DNA from: Planctomycetota bacterium
GTDB taxonomy: Bacteria > Planctomycetota > Phycisphaerae > WQYP01
NCBI GenBank assembly: GCA_021798635.1
Contig: JAJZGH010000017.1
Location: 1 to 29,994, forward strand
DNA length: 29,994 nt
Direction of reading: 5' to 3'
Every line of letters starts with the position of its first letter. The stretch's first letter is position 1. Position numbers and translations under genes: made by a program. This document shows positions 16,177 through 25,620 of this stretch, piece after piece. The notes beneath the pieces were generated by a model. It did no database searches and was not told the origin of the DNA. It saw only the letters and a program-made list of their open reading frames with translations.

Positions 16177-17433
16177 TCAGGAAGCACTGGGGACATCGAG
16201 TCTGCTGCTACGCCGTTTACGTAACATGCGGGATCGCGCCAGGCGGCTGGAGAAAAATGGCCGGCGCACCCGCCCCGCATCCACATCCAGGGGGAGATTC
16301 ATCACGGTGTCGACAATGCTTTGAGCAGCTTCCGGGCGCGCCAGATGACGCGTGTTTTCCCGCATGAGTTCCAGGCGTTGGGGATCCTCCATGAGTCTTT
16401 GAATCTTCCAGGCCAGCGTCGGCAAATTGTTACTGCGAATGGCCACACCGCATTCCAGTAAATGCGCCGAGTTACGCTCTTCCTGCCCGGGGATAGGATT
16501 AACAATGCACAGAGGCAAATTTCGGGCCATGGCCTCACTGGTTGTCAGGCCGCCGGGTTTGCCCAGCAGAAGATCAGCCGCTGCCATGTATTCATCCATC
16601 AGGGGCGTAAAGCCCACCGGAATCACTCGTGCTGCTGAATTGCGATTCTGCCGCCCGGCCATCTGATCCAGGTGTTGTTTTAATTCTTCACTTCTTCCGG
16701 CGATCACCACCAGTTGGACCGGCCGCTTAATTTTAAGCAGCTCCGCCAGCAGGGCCTGTACCGGCCCGACACCATACCCGCCGGCGGAAACCAGGATGGT
16801 AAAGACATCCTCCGCCAGGCCGAGTTTTCGGCATACCGCGGCGCGCGATTTATGCTCCATAAACACCGGATCAATGGGAATGCCGGACATGCTGATGCGG
16901 GCCGGATCAATACCCATTCGCACCAGAAACTCCCGCGTTTCCTCCAGGAGCACAAAGTACTGCTGGTACGTTCGATTCAGCCACATGGCATGGCAGTCAT
17001 AATCTGTAACGACAATGGCCGGCTTGACCGGGCTTTTGCCCGTTTCATACAACCAGCCTAAAAGACTGGCCGGTGTAAAATGGGTGCAGATAATATAATC
17101 GGGTTGGAAAGCCATGGTCGCCTTGAGAAATGGACGGGCATTAAATTTCTCAAATGCCAGTCGCATTTTTTCATTGCGCCACGGGGTGTCAAATGTATCA
17201 TAGATCCACCCCAACATGCGGGGGGCTTTGTTAATTAAATCAAGATATGTTTGTGAGTAAATGTGACGAAACAGGCGGGTGGTGTATTTGAGCATATCCC
17301 AATGCTGCACCTCCCCCACCCCCGGATGCTGCCGGCATATTCGCAACAGGGCGTCTGCGGCCCGTACATGCCCGGTACCGGCGGACGCGGAAAGGAGCAA
17401 TACCTTCCGTTTCATTTCGGGACCTTCTGCCAT
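16177..17433 (-). CDS. MGDG synthase/UgtP-like glycolipid glycosyltransferase
   Basis: GT-B glycosyltransferase of the family that includes plant MGDG synthase and Bacillus UgtP, which add a sugar from a UDP-sugar to diacylglycerol at the membrane face. The 418 residues show the N-terminal family motif LLLSASAGTGHVRAADALL (His22) and the acceptor-side block YDTFDTPWRNEKMRLAFEKF. DYIICTHFTPASLLGWL follows, and then a C-terminal donor-binding domain with SAGGYGVGPVQALLAEL, VGFTPLMDEYMAAADLLLGK and PGGLTTSEAMARNLPLCIVN. It is probably a glycolipid synthase; the sugar cannot be told. Start: GAAGGAAG precedes ATG 17433 closely, and ATG 17415 (MKRKVLLL) is also plausible. It lies 24 bases behind the PCD gene and 9 bases ahead of queA. 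Confidence 0.85.
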   Translation of the reverse strand: MAEGPEMKRKVLLLSASAGTGHVRAADALLRICRQHPGVGEVQHWDMLKYTTRLFRHIYSQTYLDLINKAPRMLGWIYDTFDTPWRNEKMRLAFEKFNARPFLKATMAFQPDYIICTHFTPASLLGWLYETGKSPVKPAIVVTDYDCHAMWLNRTYQQYFVLLEETREFLVRMGIDPARISMSGIPIDPVFMEHKSRAAVCRKLGLAEDVFTILVSAGGYGVGPVQALLAELLKIKRPVQLVVIAGRSEELKQHLDQMAGRQNRNSAARVIPVGFTPLMDEYMAAADLLLGKPGGLTTSEAMARNLPLCIVNPIPGQEERNSAHLLECGVAIRSNNLPTLAWKIQRLMEDPQRLELMRENTRHLARPEAAQSIVDTVMNLPLDVDAGRVRRPFFSSRLARSRMLRKRRSSRLDVPSAS

Positions 17434-17457
17434 AACTTCCTTCTCTTACAGCAATCT

Positions 17458-17805
17458 TTACAGTGCCAGCAACGCATTGATTTTAGCGGCGCAAATAAAA
17501 TCATTTTCCGAGATTCCGCCTATGGCATGGGTGTTATACCGTATCACACATCGGCTGTAACCCACTTCCATGTCCGGATGATGATTCTCCATATTCGCCA
17601 GCCACGCGACCGTATTCACAAACGCCATGGTCTGGTAGAAGTTCATAAATTCAAACGCTCGAACCAGCGAACCGTTGCTGAATTCCCATTCCGGAAGCGA
17701 TTTAAGCAGTTTACTGATCTGAACCTCGGTGTACGGCTTAACCCCGCCTTCGCAGGCCTTGCACTTGCGGCGCGTGAAATCCATTCTTTGAGTCTTCCTG
17801 GCCAT
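17458..17805 (-). CDS. phhB: Pterin-4a-carbinolamine dehydratase (PCD/DCoH)
   Basis: A 115-residue protein of the PCD family, which dehydrates 4a-hydroxytetrahydropterin during recycling of the aromatic amino acid hydroxylase cofactor, or serves related pterin roles. The hallmark active-site block is intact: NMENHHPDMEVGYSRCVIRY cut to its core HHPD (75-78), then NTHAIGGISENDF with His93. The upstream FEFMNFYQTMAFVNTVAWLA is the usual helix. The N-terminus has a CxxC-GG motif (KCKACEGGVKP) common in bacterial members. AAAGGA lies 9 bases before ATG 17805 and a TATAAT box some 30 bases before it. No phenylalanine hydroxylase gene is nearby, so its physiological partner is unknown. It leads the group PCD, glycosyltransferase, queA. 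Confidence 0.93.
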   Translation of the reverse strand: MARKTQRMDFTRRKCKACEGGVKPYTEVQISKLLKSLPEWEFSNGSLVRAFEFMNFYQTMAFVNTVAWLANMENHHPDMEVGYSRCVIRYNTHAIGGISENDFICAAKINALLAL

Positions 17806-17833
17806 AGTCTGCGTTCCTTTTTCTGCCTTGAGT

Positions 17834-17839
17834 ATTATA
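17834..17839 (-). promoter_or_regulatory. -10 box of the PCD-glycosyltransferase-queA group
   Basis: A perfect TATAAT on the minus strand in the 99-base gap between SRAP and PCD; the -35 region is weak. It suggests that the three-gene group is transcribed separately from the amidoligase cluster upstream. Confidence 0.4.
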
Positions 17840-17904
17840 CCCCACGATGATGGATAGCGTCGATGGCACGGTAAATAATGGCAAGGGAGCGTCTAAAAAG
17901 CGCT

Positions 17905-18576
17905 CTATGAAAATAAGTGACCCTGCGCCGCAGCTGGTGGGGTGTACGCCTGAATGCACGCGACCGTATCATTTTCAACGCGGTTTACCAGGTTGCTTAC
18001 CCGATGGGAACGCATCTCTTCGGTGGCAAAAGGCTGGAAAAAACGGCGGGTTTCCGGAGCCTCCGGCGGTGCGGAAATATAGGCCATGGCTTGGGCCACG
18101 TGCAGCAGAACCGGCATACGTGCATGTACCGGCTTAACCAGCGCATTGGCGGCTGTGGTAAGAATGACAAAATTCAGTTCATCGCCGAAGCGGTCATACA
18201 GTCCCGCCAGACAAAATGGGCCGCCGGATGTGAGTTGAAAAAGATGCGGGACCGAAACGCTTGCCGTTTTTCGCCATTCATAAAATCCATCTGCGGGAAT
18301 CACACAGCGCCGCCGTCGAAAAGATTCGGAAAAACTGGGCGTTTCCAGCACCTTTTCCGAACGGGCGTTTATCAGCAAATCGCGTGTTGAGCCGGCCCCT
18401 TTCCGGATAAATCCCCACTGCCCCGACCGAACCACCAACCCGGATTTGTCACAGATCATAAACGTCTGCTGGCCGGGCGAAATGTTGTACCGGGGCAGAC
18501 TTTTTGGCACATCCGTCAGCCAGGGCATGGCATTAAATGCGGCCGCAGGATTGGCCAGTGTGAAGCGTCCGCACAT
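17905..18576 (-). CDS. SRAP/HMCES-family DNA-protein crosslink sensor (YedK-like)
   Basis: SRAP proteins bind abasic sites in single-stranded DNA through a covalent bond of the N-terminal cysteine and so protect them. The protein begins MCGRFTLANP, which exposes Cys2 after removal of Met. Further catalytic residues are in place: Asn70 in INARSE, Glu100 in PADGFYEWRK, His151 in VHARMPVLL. At 223 residues it is of normal length. The start at 18576 is fixed by the family need for Cys2 and by AAGGA 7 bases upstream; the longer frame from 18639 overlaps the transglutaminase gene and has no support. It follows that gene by only 10 bases, so it is likely co-transcribed with the amidoligase cluster, which is unexpected for a repair gene. 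Confidence 0.95.
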   Translation of the reverse strand: MCGRFTLANPAAAFNAMPWLTDVPKSLPRYNISPGQQTFMICDKSGLVVRSGQWGFIRKGAGSTRDLLINARSEKVLETPSFSESFRRRRCVIPADGFYEWRKTASVSVPHLFQLTSGGPFCLAGLYDRFGDELNFVILTTAANALVKPVHARMPVLLHVAQAMAYISAPPEAPETRRFFQPFATEEMRSHRVSNLVNRVENDTVACIQAYTPPAAAQGHLFS

Positions 18577-18586
18577 GGTTCTGTCC

Positions 18587-19459
18587 TTACTCCGGAGCCA
18601 CATCAACCGATACGTGCATCGTATGCTTACCCCCTCCAAGAATCACGCCCCGCAAGGGTGAAACATCGGAAAAATCGCGCCCATACGCAATGGTAATGTG
18701 GCGATCAGCAGGGATCATATCATTGGTGGGGTCAAAATCCAGCCAGCCCAGCTCAGGCACGTAAGCGCTGAACCATGCGTGCGAGGCATCGGCACCAATC
18801 AGGCGCGGTCGGCCCGGCGGAGGCAGCGTCAGCAGGTAACCGGAAACGTAACGGGCGGCAAATCCCATGGCTCGCAGGCACGCAATACCCAGATGCGCAA
18901 AATCCTGGCATACACCTTTGCGGTGTCGGAAGATGTCCGCCACGCTCGTGCTGACGGTAGTGGCCGTAGAATCAAACTTAAAATCCCGATAAATCCGGTG
19001 CATCAGGTCTTCCAATGCTTCAACAATCGGACGATCGGGCAGAAACGATTCGGCAGCATACGCAGCCGCTTCGCTGGTTGGCATGATTTTTGTGGATTCA
19101 AAGGTAAACTGCACCACCCGCCCGAAATCCGGAAAATCAGTGGTAAAAAGACTAGCCCTGGCCTGCTCCCACGGCGGATTGGAAAAAAGCAGTCCGGTTG
19201 AGGGAGAGGTTATTTCAACTTCGCCCCGGGAAGTCACCAGCAGTTCGCGGTGCGGCTCCTGAATGCTGAAGAAGGTCTGCCGATTGCCGAAATAGTCCAG
19301 GCGATCCGTACGCATGGCTGCGGGAGAAATTTCCAGATCCGAAAAATTCCAGATATGCCGTGCGGCCTCCCGCGGCAACAGATGTGCCACGTGATGACAA
19401 ATGGTAACCGGCTGCTGATAACGGTAACGTGTGATATGTTTTACTTTATATACAGGCAT
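18587..19459 (-). CDS. Transglutaminase-like protein (cluster copy 1)
   Basis: A 290-residue protein with the bacterial transglutaminase N-terminal beta domain (MPVYKVKHITRYRYQQPVTI...) and a C-terminal papain-like transglutaminase core. The triad is complete: Cys184 in RKGVCQDFAHLGIACLRAMG, His227 in DASHAWFSAYVPELGW, Asp243 in DFDPTND. No signal peptide, so it acts in the cytosol. In this gene family such enzymes are predicted to act as peptidases or amide-bond-forming enzymes linked to ATP-grasp amidoligases; the substrate is not known. It lies 37 bases behind the ATP-grasp/alpha-E fusion gene and 10 bases ahead of SRAP. Confidence 0.92.
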   Translation of the reverse strand: MPVYKVKHITRYRYQQPVTICHHVAHLLPREAARHIWNFSDLEISPAAMRTDRLDYFGNRQTFFSIQEPHRELLVTSRGEVEITSPSTGLLFSNPPWEQARASLFTTDFPDFGRVVQFTFESTKIMPTSEAAAYAAESFLPDRPIVEALEDLMHRIYRDFKFDSTATTVSTSVADIFRHRKGVCQDFAHLGIACLRAMGFAARYVSGYLLTLPPPGRPRLIGADASHAWFSAYVPELGWLDFDPTNDMIPADRHITIAYGRDFSDVSPLRGVILGGGKHTMHVSVDVAPE

Positions 19460-19496
19460 AGGTCATTTTCCGAACGTACGGTAGTTCGCCCCAATA

Positions 19497-22064
19497 CTAA
19501 GATGCCGGTTCGGCCACCGACGTTGATAATTGAAAACCCAGTTGCCGGGATTCGGAAACATGCACCAGATACGCCCGGCTGATGACATCCGAAAGCATCC
19601 GCAATTCATCCATCCATATTTTCAACAGACGATCCAGATGTTCCCGGGGGCGATTATCATCGGTATCATCGCTGCGGCCAAGAGTATTAAGATCAGCCAG
19701 CCGAATATCCGTAAGTAATCGCAAGATGATGCGTTCCGGAGCTGATAAACCAACCCCGGTGCCGTCGGGAACCAGAGATGCCAGATGTTCCTGTAACCGC
19801 ACCAGTTGAAACGCGGCGGAGCGCGGATTACTTTCATCGGCTAAAAGCATATCTAAAACCGGCGGCACCTGAAGATTGGTCGTATAGCGGCGACGATAGG
19901 TAATAATAGAATCCGCAATTTCCAGAACCGATTCCAGCAGCGGGCCTTCACGATCCACCACGGGCACCAGCGTTTCGGAAAGCAGTGTCAGCGTAGCCAG
20001 CACGCGCTCCAGACGACGACCAATATCCAAAAACCGCCACGCATAACCACGGGTCATGGATTCCATGGTCAAGCCGTCAAACGCGGCAAAGGTGATAATC
20101 AGCCGATCCAAAGCCGGCAAAATATCCAGCAACGCCGGATCGAACGTTTCGGCCCGAGGGAAATCCTCATCCAGACGGTTGATGATCCGCCAGATATCCA
20201 GCGACATGCGATCCCGCACCAGAGCCGCGATACGATAAATGGATTGCAGCGTCGCCGGAAAGCCGTTGGGGTGCGTGTTACGCATGAGGATTTCAACGAG
20301 TCGGGCTTCCGCGGAAAATTCCCGCCCTTCCGGTTGCGTATACATGGTCTGCTTTTCCAGGGCGGAGAACAGAATGGGCAACTCGGCGGATGCGTCAAAA
20401 GTCTGGTCCATCAGGCGGGTGACAATGCCGCGGGCCAGGCGGGCGTTGGCCTGTGCCCGCTCCTCATACCGCCCCAGCCAGAATAAATTATCTGCCACGC
20501 GACTGGGCAAATCCCCCAGAGCGCGGGAAAACACGACGGCCTGACCCGGAGGCTGCAGAAAGCTGAACGAATCAACCGGACCATCTGACAGCACCCACGC
20601 ATCTTTAGAACCGCCACCCCGCTGCATGGACACAATCATCGAATCCGCTGATCCGGAAAATCTGGCCAGCCCACCCGGCATCACACAATACCCGTCATCC
20701 ACGGAGGTGGCGTGCAGTCGCAAAACCAGATGCCGCGGCTGCACCCGGTTTTCCACCAGCACCGGCGCCGTGGATAAGGCAACATAGTGTTCGCCGACGA
20801 ATAGCGACGGCCCCGCGAGTATACTGTTTCGCAATTTTTCAAGCTCATCCCAGCTTAATTTTCCCGCGAATACCGGCTTATCCTGAATGGAACTGAAAGC
20901 GCGCTTAATGACCATTTGCGGGAGATTATCCAGCACATATTTTCGTGCCTCGGCATTGCCGCACCAGAAGGAGTCCACCGACGGCAGCAGTAAATCTTCG
21001 CTGAATAAGCGACGACAAATCGCCGGCAGAAACATCATCAAGGCGGGAGATTCCGCCAATCCTGATCCCAGGGCATTGGCCACCGCTACATTGCCGCAGT
21101 ACAGCGCCTGCACCAAGCCGGGAATCCCCAGGGCGGAATCGGCACGCAATTCCAGCGGATCGCAAAAATCATCATCCTGTCGTCGAAAAATCACGTCCAC
21201 GCGTTTTAACCCACCGAGCATTTTGAGATAAACGTAATTATCACGTACGATCAGGTCGGCCCCTTCCACCAGCGTGTAACCCAGGTACCGCGCCAGATAC
21301 GCATGTTCAAAATACGTTTCGTTGTATGGCCCGGGCGTCAACAGCACGATGCGCGGATTTTCCCGATTCGACAGAGATTTAAGCGTTTCGCGCAGCCGAC
21401 GAAAAAATGTTGCCAGACGGCTGACCCGGCAATCCCGAAACACATCCGGCAGCGCCCGGGAGATGACCATGCGGTTTTCCAGGGTGTAACCCGCGCCCGA
21501 CGGGGCCTGAGTGCGATCAGTCAGTACGACAAATCGTCCATCGGCACCACGGCCCACATCCGCGGCGTAGGTATGCAGACGCCGCGCTCCGGGAACGGCC
21601 ACGCCGTGCAGGGGCCGCAGGAACAATCCCTGGCCAAAGACCAGCTCGGGTGGAATAATTTTTTCAGCCAGCAGGCGTTGCGGGCCGTAAAGATCATCCA
21701 GTATGGCATCAAGCAAACGGGCGCGCTGGGCAATTCCCGCTTCCAGAACCGCCCAGTGGGCGGCGGAAAATACTACGGGAAGTGAATCCAGATGCCATGG
21801 TCTGTCCATACCGGCCGGATCACCGTAGACGTTGTACGTGACGCCATTGTCATGAATCAACTGCCGGGCGGTTTCCCAGCGATGGTGCAGCTTTTCCGGC
21901 CCCAGGTCGTCCAGCAGATTAAAAAACATCTGCCAGTGCGGCCGCACCGCCCCTTGTGCATCGAGCATTTCATCATACAGGCCCGGCGAAGGAGCGTACG
22001 ATGTATACAATCCGGTATCCACCAATTGCCGCGGCAGGACAGCCTGTTGTTCTTGAAGAGTCAT
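19497..22064 (-). CDS. Circularly permuted ATP-grasp and alpha-E fusion protein
   Basis: An 855-residue fusion. Residues 1 to about 500 form a circularly permuted type 2 ATP-grasp (DUF404/DUF407): GLYDEMLDAQGAVRPHWQMF, TPGPYNETYFEHAYLARYLG, VEGADLIVRDNYVYL, DVIFRRQDDDFCDP, VANALGSGLAE and RGGGSKDAWVL. Residues about 515-855 form an alpha-E (DUF403) helical domain that starts PSRVADNLFWLGRYEERAQ. ATP-grasp enzymes of this type are predicted to ligate amino acids or peptides to a carrier or protein; alpha-E proteins are their usual partners. Compared with the separate copy at 27747-29189, it lacks the glycine-rich NEAGGYGM loop and has VIKRAFSSIQDKPVFAGKLS there, a known subfamily difference. 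AAAGG sits 3-4 bases ahead of ATG 22064. Confidence 0.92.
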   Translation of the reverse strand: MTLQEQQAVLPRQLVDTGLYTSYAPSPGLYDEMLDAQGAVRPHWQMFFNLLDDLGPEKLHHRWETARQLIHDNGVTYNVYGDPAGMDRPWHLDSLPVVFSAAHWAVLEAGIAQRARLLDAILDDLYGPQRLLAEKIIPPELVFGQGLFLRPLHGVAVPGARRLHTYAADVGRGADGRFVVLTDRTQAPSGAGYTLENRMVISRALPDVFRDCRVSRLATFFRRLRETLKSLSNRENPRIVLLTPGPYNETYFEHAYLARYLGYTLVEGADLIVRDNYVYLKMLGGLKRVDVIFRRQDDDFCDPLELRADSALGIPGLVQALYCGNVAVANALGSGLAESPALMMFLPAICRRLFSEDLLLPSVDSFWCGNAEARKYVLDNLPQMVIKRAFSSIQDKPVFAGKLSWDELEKLRNSILAGPSLFVGEHYVALSTAPVLVENRVQPRHLVLRLHATSVDDGYCVMPGGLARFSGSADSMIVSMQRGGGSKDAWVLSDGPVDSFSFLQPPGQAVVFSRALGDLPSRVADNLFWLGRYEERAQANARLARGIVTRLMDQTFDASAELPILFSALEKQTMYTQPEGREFSAEARLVEILMRNTHPNGFPATLQSIYRIAALVRDRMSLDIWRIINRLDEDFPRAETFDPALLDILPALDRLIITFAAFDGLTMESMTRGYAWRFLDIGRRLERVLATLTLLSETLVPVVDREGPLLESVLEIADSIITYRRRYTTNLQVPPVLDMLLADESNPRSAAFQLVRLQEHLASLVPDGTGVGLSAPERIILRLLTDIRLADLNTLGRSDDTDDNRPREHLDRLLKIWMDELRMLSDVISRAYLVHVSESRQLGFQLSTSVAEPAS

Positions 22065-22116
22065 ACACCTTTCAACTATACATGATAGTCCGGATTATTC
22101 TAAATCATTTCCGCTA

Positions 22117-25100
22117 CTAAACTCGCCGCAAGTCCAGTGTCAATGGAAACTCCAGTGAGCGATCCACCTTACGCGGTCGAAGGACACCTGGCGAATGACC
22201 AATCTTAATAAATCGCGCCATCCGCCGCGACTCGGCTTCAAAAGCGTTGACCGGAAATTGATCAAACGACCGCCCTCCCGGATGTGACACATAATAGCTG
22301 CATCCTGCAACCGCCTGATCATTCCAGGTATCCACCACATCAAAAACCAGCGGCGTGTGCACCCCAATGGTCGGATGCAGGCACGCACCGGGCTGCCAGG
22401 CCCGGTAACGCACTGCCGCAATAAACTCTCCGTTACGCCCCGTTGCATTCAACGGCAACAACACGCCATTGACTGCAATGGTATGCCGCGTGCTGATCAT
22501 CCCCGATGTTTTTATCTGAAGGCGCTGCAGCGATGAATCCACGTAACGCACCGTGCCGCCTCCCCCAGGCTCCTCGCCCAGCACATTCCACGGTTCCATG
22601 GCCTGCCTGAACTCCAGCTTCATACCGCCGGCTGCCACGGACTCTATTTCCCCCAACAGCGGAAAGCGGAACTCCAGGTGCGGGGCAAACCACTCGGATT
22701 TCAGCGAAAAGCCCGCCAAGGCGGTGTCCCGCAGTACATCATCAAAATCATCCGCCAGATAATGCGGCAGCATGAATCGGTCATGAAGTTCCGTGCCCCA
22801 GCGCACCAGCGGCGTATCGTAAGGCGTTTTCCAGAATCGGGCGATCAGCGTACGCAAAAGCAGTTGCTGTGCCAGAGACATTCGCGGATGGGGTGGCATT
22901 TCAAAACCGCGGAATTCCACCAGCCCCAGCCGGCCGCTGGAGGAATCCGGTGAATACAACTTGTCAATGCAGAATTCCGCCCGGTGCGTATTGCCGGTTA
23001 AATCAATTAATAAATTCCGAAATATACGATCCACCAGCCACGGCGCAGCCTTCACGCCCTGCTGTCGCTGCAGTTCGTCCATGGCGATTTCCAGTTCATA
23101 CACCATTTCCGGACGGCCCTCATCCGCACGGGGAGCCTGACTCGTGGGACCCATGCACAAACCGGAAAATAAATACGACAGCGCCGGATGATTATGCCAA
23201 TAGGCCACGAGGCTCTTAAGCAAATCCGGGCGGCGTATAAAGGGTGAATCGCCGGGCGTCGCTCCCCCAATAACAATATGATTTCCGCCGCCCGTGCCCG
23301 TGTGCCGCCCGTCCAGCATAAATTTCTCGGTTCCCAGCCGGGAGAAATGGGCATCTTCATATAGACCCGTGGTAACGGTGACAGCCTCCTGCCACGTTTT
23401 CACCGGGTGAATATTGACTTCAATAACGCCCGGGTCAGGCGTTACTTTTATGTGGGCCACGCGCGGATCTTCCGGCGGCGTATAGCCTTCGATAACCACA
23501 GGCGTTTTGAGTTCCGCCGCGGTTTCTTCAATGCGCCCCACCAGGTCGAGATAATCTTCAATATGTCGCATGGGCGGCATAAATACATGCAGCGTGCCAT
23601 TGCGCGGCTCAACACAAACGGCCGTGCGCACCACATACGGTGCGGATTGTCCCGGTTCCGGTTTCTGGGAAGGATTTTCTGATAAACCCGCCCGGTATTG
23701 AGCCAGCGCCGAAGCCGTGCCTTCTTCCGCCAGCTTCCACTGCTGGGCACGCCAATGGCTCTGGCGTTCGGGTTCAGGCACGCCGCGTCGATACTGCTGA
23801 CCGTCATGCACCTCAGGCAATTCCGATACGTCCTGCATCGGATCGCGTTGGTAAATGTGCGGATACTGACTCTCAGCCACCCAGGGGAGGGAATCCAGGG
23901 CAAGCCGCAACCCCATGGGTGAATCGCCGGGAATTAAATAAAGCCGCTCCGGCCGCAGAAACCAGGCACCGGTTTGCCAGATTCCCTCACCCGGACTGCC
24001 AATCGGTCGCAATGGCAGAACGTATCCCACAATCTTATCCAGCCCTTGTTCAAATATCTTTGCCAGTCGCAGGCGGTCTTCCGGATTTTTAAGATTATTT
24101 TTAAGCGGATCAACATTGACCGGCAACCGCCTTTCCTTCCACAGGTAATACCACACATCCTCATAGCCCGCCCAGGCATGAGAAAAAGAAACATCGCCCT
24201 CCAGTCGATCGGTCAGGCGTTGCAAAAAATCCCGCGCGGTAACATCCGTATGCTGATGCTGATCTTCAGGATCGGCAATCAGTTTCGGATCATTCCAGAT
24301 GGGCTGGCCATCTTTCCGCCAGTAAGACGCCAAAGCCCAGCGGGGCAGCGATTCTCCCGGATACCATTTGCCTATGCCATAGTGCAACAAGCCGCCCGCA
24401 GCAAAGCGATCATGCAGTCGCTTGATCAACTCTCCGGCGATTTGCCGCTTGTGCGGCCCCTGTGCGGTGGTGTTCCATTCCGGCGCATCGACATGATCAG
24501 TGGCGACAAACGTGGGTTCCCCTCCCATGGTCAAACGCACGTCGTGCTTTTCCAGAAAAGCGTCCACGGTATGTCCCATTGATTCGATGCTTTTCCATTG
24601 TTCTTCCGTATAGGGCTTGGTCACGCGCGGATCTTCGCGCACGCGCCGCACGGACATGCTGAACTCAAATTCCGCCTCACAGTCATCAACGGCTCCGGAA
24701 ATGGGCGCTGCCGATGATGGCTCGGCCGTGCAGGCCAGCGGAATATGTCCTTCACCGGTAAATAAGCCACTGGTGGCATCCAGGCCCACCCAACCCGCGC
24801 CGGGAAGAAACACCTCCACCCACGCGTGCAGATCGGTGAAATCTATTTCCGTACCGGACGGCCCATCCAGAGATTTAACATCAGCCGTTAATTGAATCAA
24901 ATAGCCGGAAACAAACCGGGCCGCCAGACCGCAATGCCGAAATAAATTCACCAGCAACCACGCGAAATCCCGGCATGATCCAGTCCGCAGCGCCAGCGTC
25001 TCTTCCACGCTTTGCACCCCGGGTTCCATCCGAATGAGATATTTAAGCAGATGGTTAATTTTTGTATTTATTTCCACCAGAAAATCCTGGCATCGCAGAC

Positions 25101-25512
25101 CTTTGCGTTGGCACGATTTCAGCAGATCTTTTAACAGCGGACCGGGTTCCGTGGTTTCAAGGTACGGCCCCAGCTCGCGTTGCAACACGGGGTCGTACGT
25201 GAAGGGATAGTTTTCCGCATCCGGTTCAAGGAAAAAATCAAAAGGGTTGATCACGGTCATTTCCGCAACCAAATCCACTTCCACGCGGAATTCCCTTGTA
25301 AGCTCCGGAAAAACCAGCCGCGCCTGATAATTGGCATACGGGTCCTGTTGCCAATTGACAAAGTGTTTCGCCGGCAGCACCCGCAGCGAATAACTGCGAA
25401 TCGGCGTGCGGGTGTGCGGTGCCGGGCGCAGTCGCACCACCTGCGGCGACAAGGTAACGGGGCGATCATAGCGATAATGGGTGACATGGTTCAGGGCGAC
25501 AAGTATTGCCAT
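22117..25512 (-). CDS. Transglutaminase and DUF2126 two-domain protein
   Basis: A 1131-residue protein. Residues 1 to about 300 are a transglutaminase module (beta domain, then Cys180 in LRTGSCRDFAWLLVNLF, His229 in TDLHAWVEVFLPGAGW, Asp245 in GLDATSG). The remaining 800 residues are DUF2126, starting near DVRLTMGGEPTFVATDHVDA, with FTYDPVLQRELGPYL upstream in the linker; strong blocks are WYPGESLPRWALASYWRKDG, DGRHTGTGGGNHIVIGGATP and EFRGFEMPPHPRMSLAQQLL. DUF2126 is almost always found with these transglutaminases and ATP-grasp proteins, and is thought to be a GS/amidoligase-type catalytic module. ATG 25512 is preferred (MAILVALNHVTHY, as in relatives; GGGAG 10 bases upstream); the longer frame needs a TTG at 25539. 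It is cytosolic, with no signal peptide. Confidence 0.93.
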   Translation of the reverse strand: MAILVALNHVTHYRYDRPVTLSPQVVRLRPAPHTRTPIRSYSLRVLPAKHFVNWQQDPYANYQARLVFPELTREFRVEVDLVAEMTVINPFDFFLEPDAENYPFTYDPVLQRELGPYLETTEPGPLLKDLLKSCQRKGLRCQDFLVEINTKINHLLKYLIRMEPGVQSVEETLALRTGSCRDFAWLLVNLFRHCGLAARFVSGYLIQLTADVKSLDGPSGTEIDFTDLHAWVEVFLPGAGWVGLDATSGLFTGEGHIPLACTAEPSSAAPISGAVDDCEAEFEFSMSVRRVREDPRVTKPYTEEQWKSIESMGHTVDAFLEKHDVRLTMGGEPTFVATDHVDAPEWNTTAQGPHKRQIAGELIKRLHDRFAAGGLLHYGIGKWYPGESLPRWALASYWRKDGQPIWNDPKLIADPEDQHQHTDVTARDFLQRLTDRLEGDVSFSHAWAGYEDVWYYLWKERRLPVNVDPLKNNLKNPEDRLRLAKIFEQGLDKIVGYVLPLRPIGSPGEGIWQTGAWFLRPERLYLIPGDSPMGLRLALDSLPWVAESQYPHIYQRDPMQDVSELPEVHDGQQYRRGVPEPERQSHWRAQQWKLAEEGTASALAQYRAGLSENPSQKPEPGQSAPYVVRTAVCVEPRNGTLHVFMPPMRHIEDYLDLVGRIEETAAELKTPVVIEGYTPPEDPRVAHIKVTPDPGVIEVNIHPVKTWQEAVTVTTGLYEDAHFSRLGTEKFMLDGRHTGTGGGNHIVIGGATPGDSPFIRRPDLLKSLVAYWHNHPALSYLFSGLCMGPTSQAPRADEGRPEMVYELEIAMDELQRQQGVKAAPWLVDRIFRNLLIDLTGNTHRAEFCIDKLYSPDSSSGRLGLVEFRGFEMPPHPRMSLAQQLLLRTLIARFWKTPYDTPLVRWGTELHDRFMLPHYLADDFDDVLRDTALAGFSLKSEWFAPHLEFRFPLLGEIESVAAGGMKLEFRQAMEPWNVLGEEPGGGGTVRYVDSSLQRLQIKTSGMISTRHTIAVNGVLLPLNATGRNGEFIAAVRYRAWQPGACLHPTIGVHTPLVFDVVDTWNDQAVAGCSYYVSHPGGRSFDQFPVNAFEAESRRMARFIKIGHSPGVLRPRKVDRSLEFPLTLDLRRV

Positions 25513-25620
25513 ACGTTTGAAACTCCCAGACGACTGCAATTATTGAATTTCATGCCGGCCGCATATCAACAGTTTTTGAATTTACTGTTCCATTTTGACA
25601 GCGGGCCTCTGGTGATTCGG

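Noticed and set aside
17887..17905. GAGCG/CGCTC hairpin after the SRAP gene as a terminator
   Set aside because: Only five base pairs and no T tract on the minus strand.
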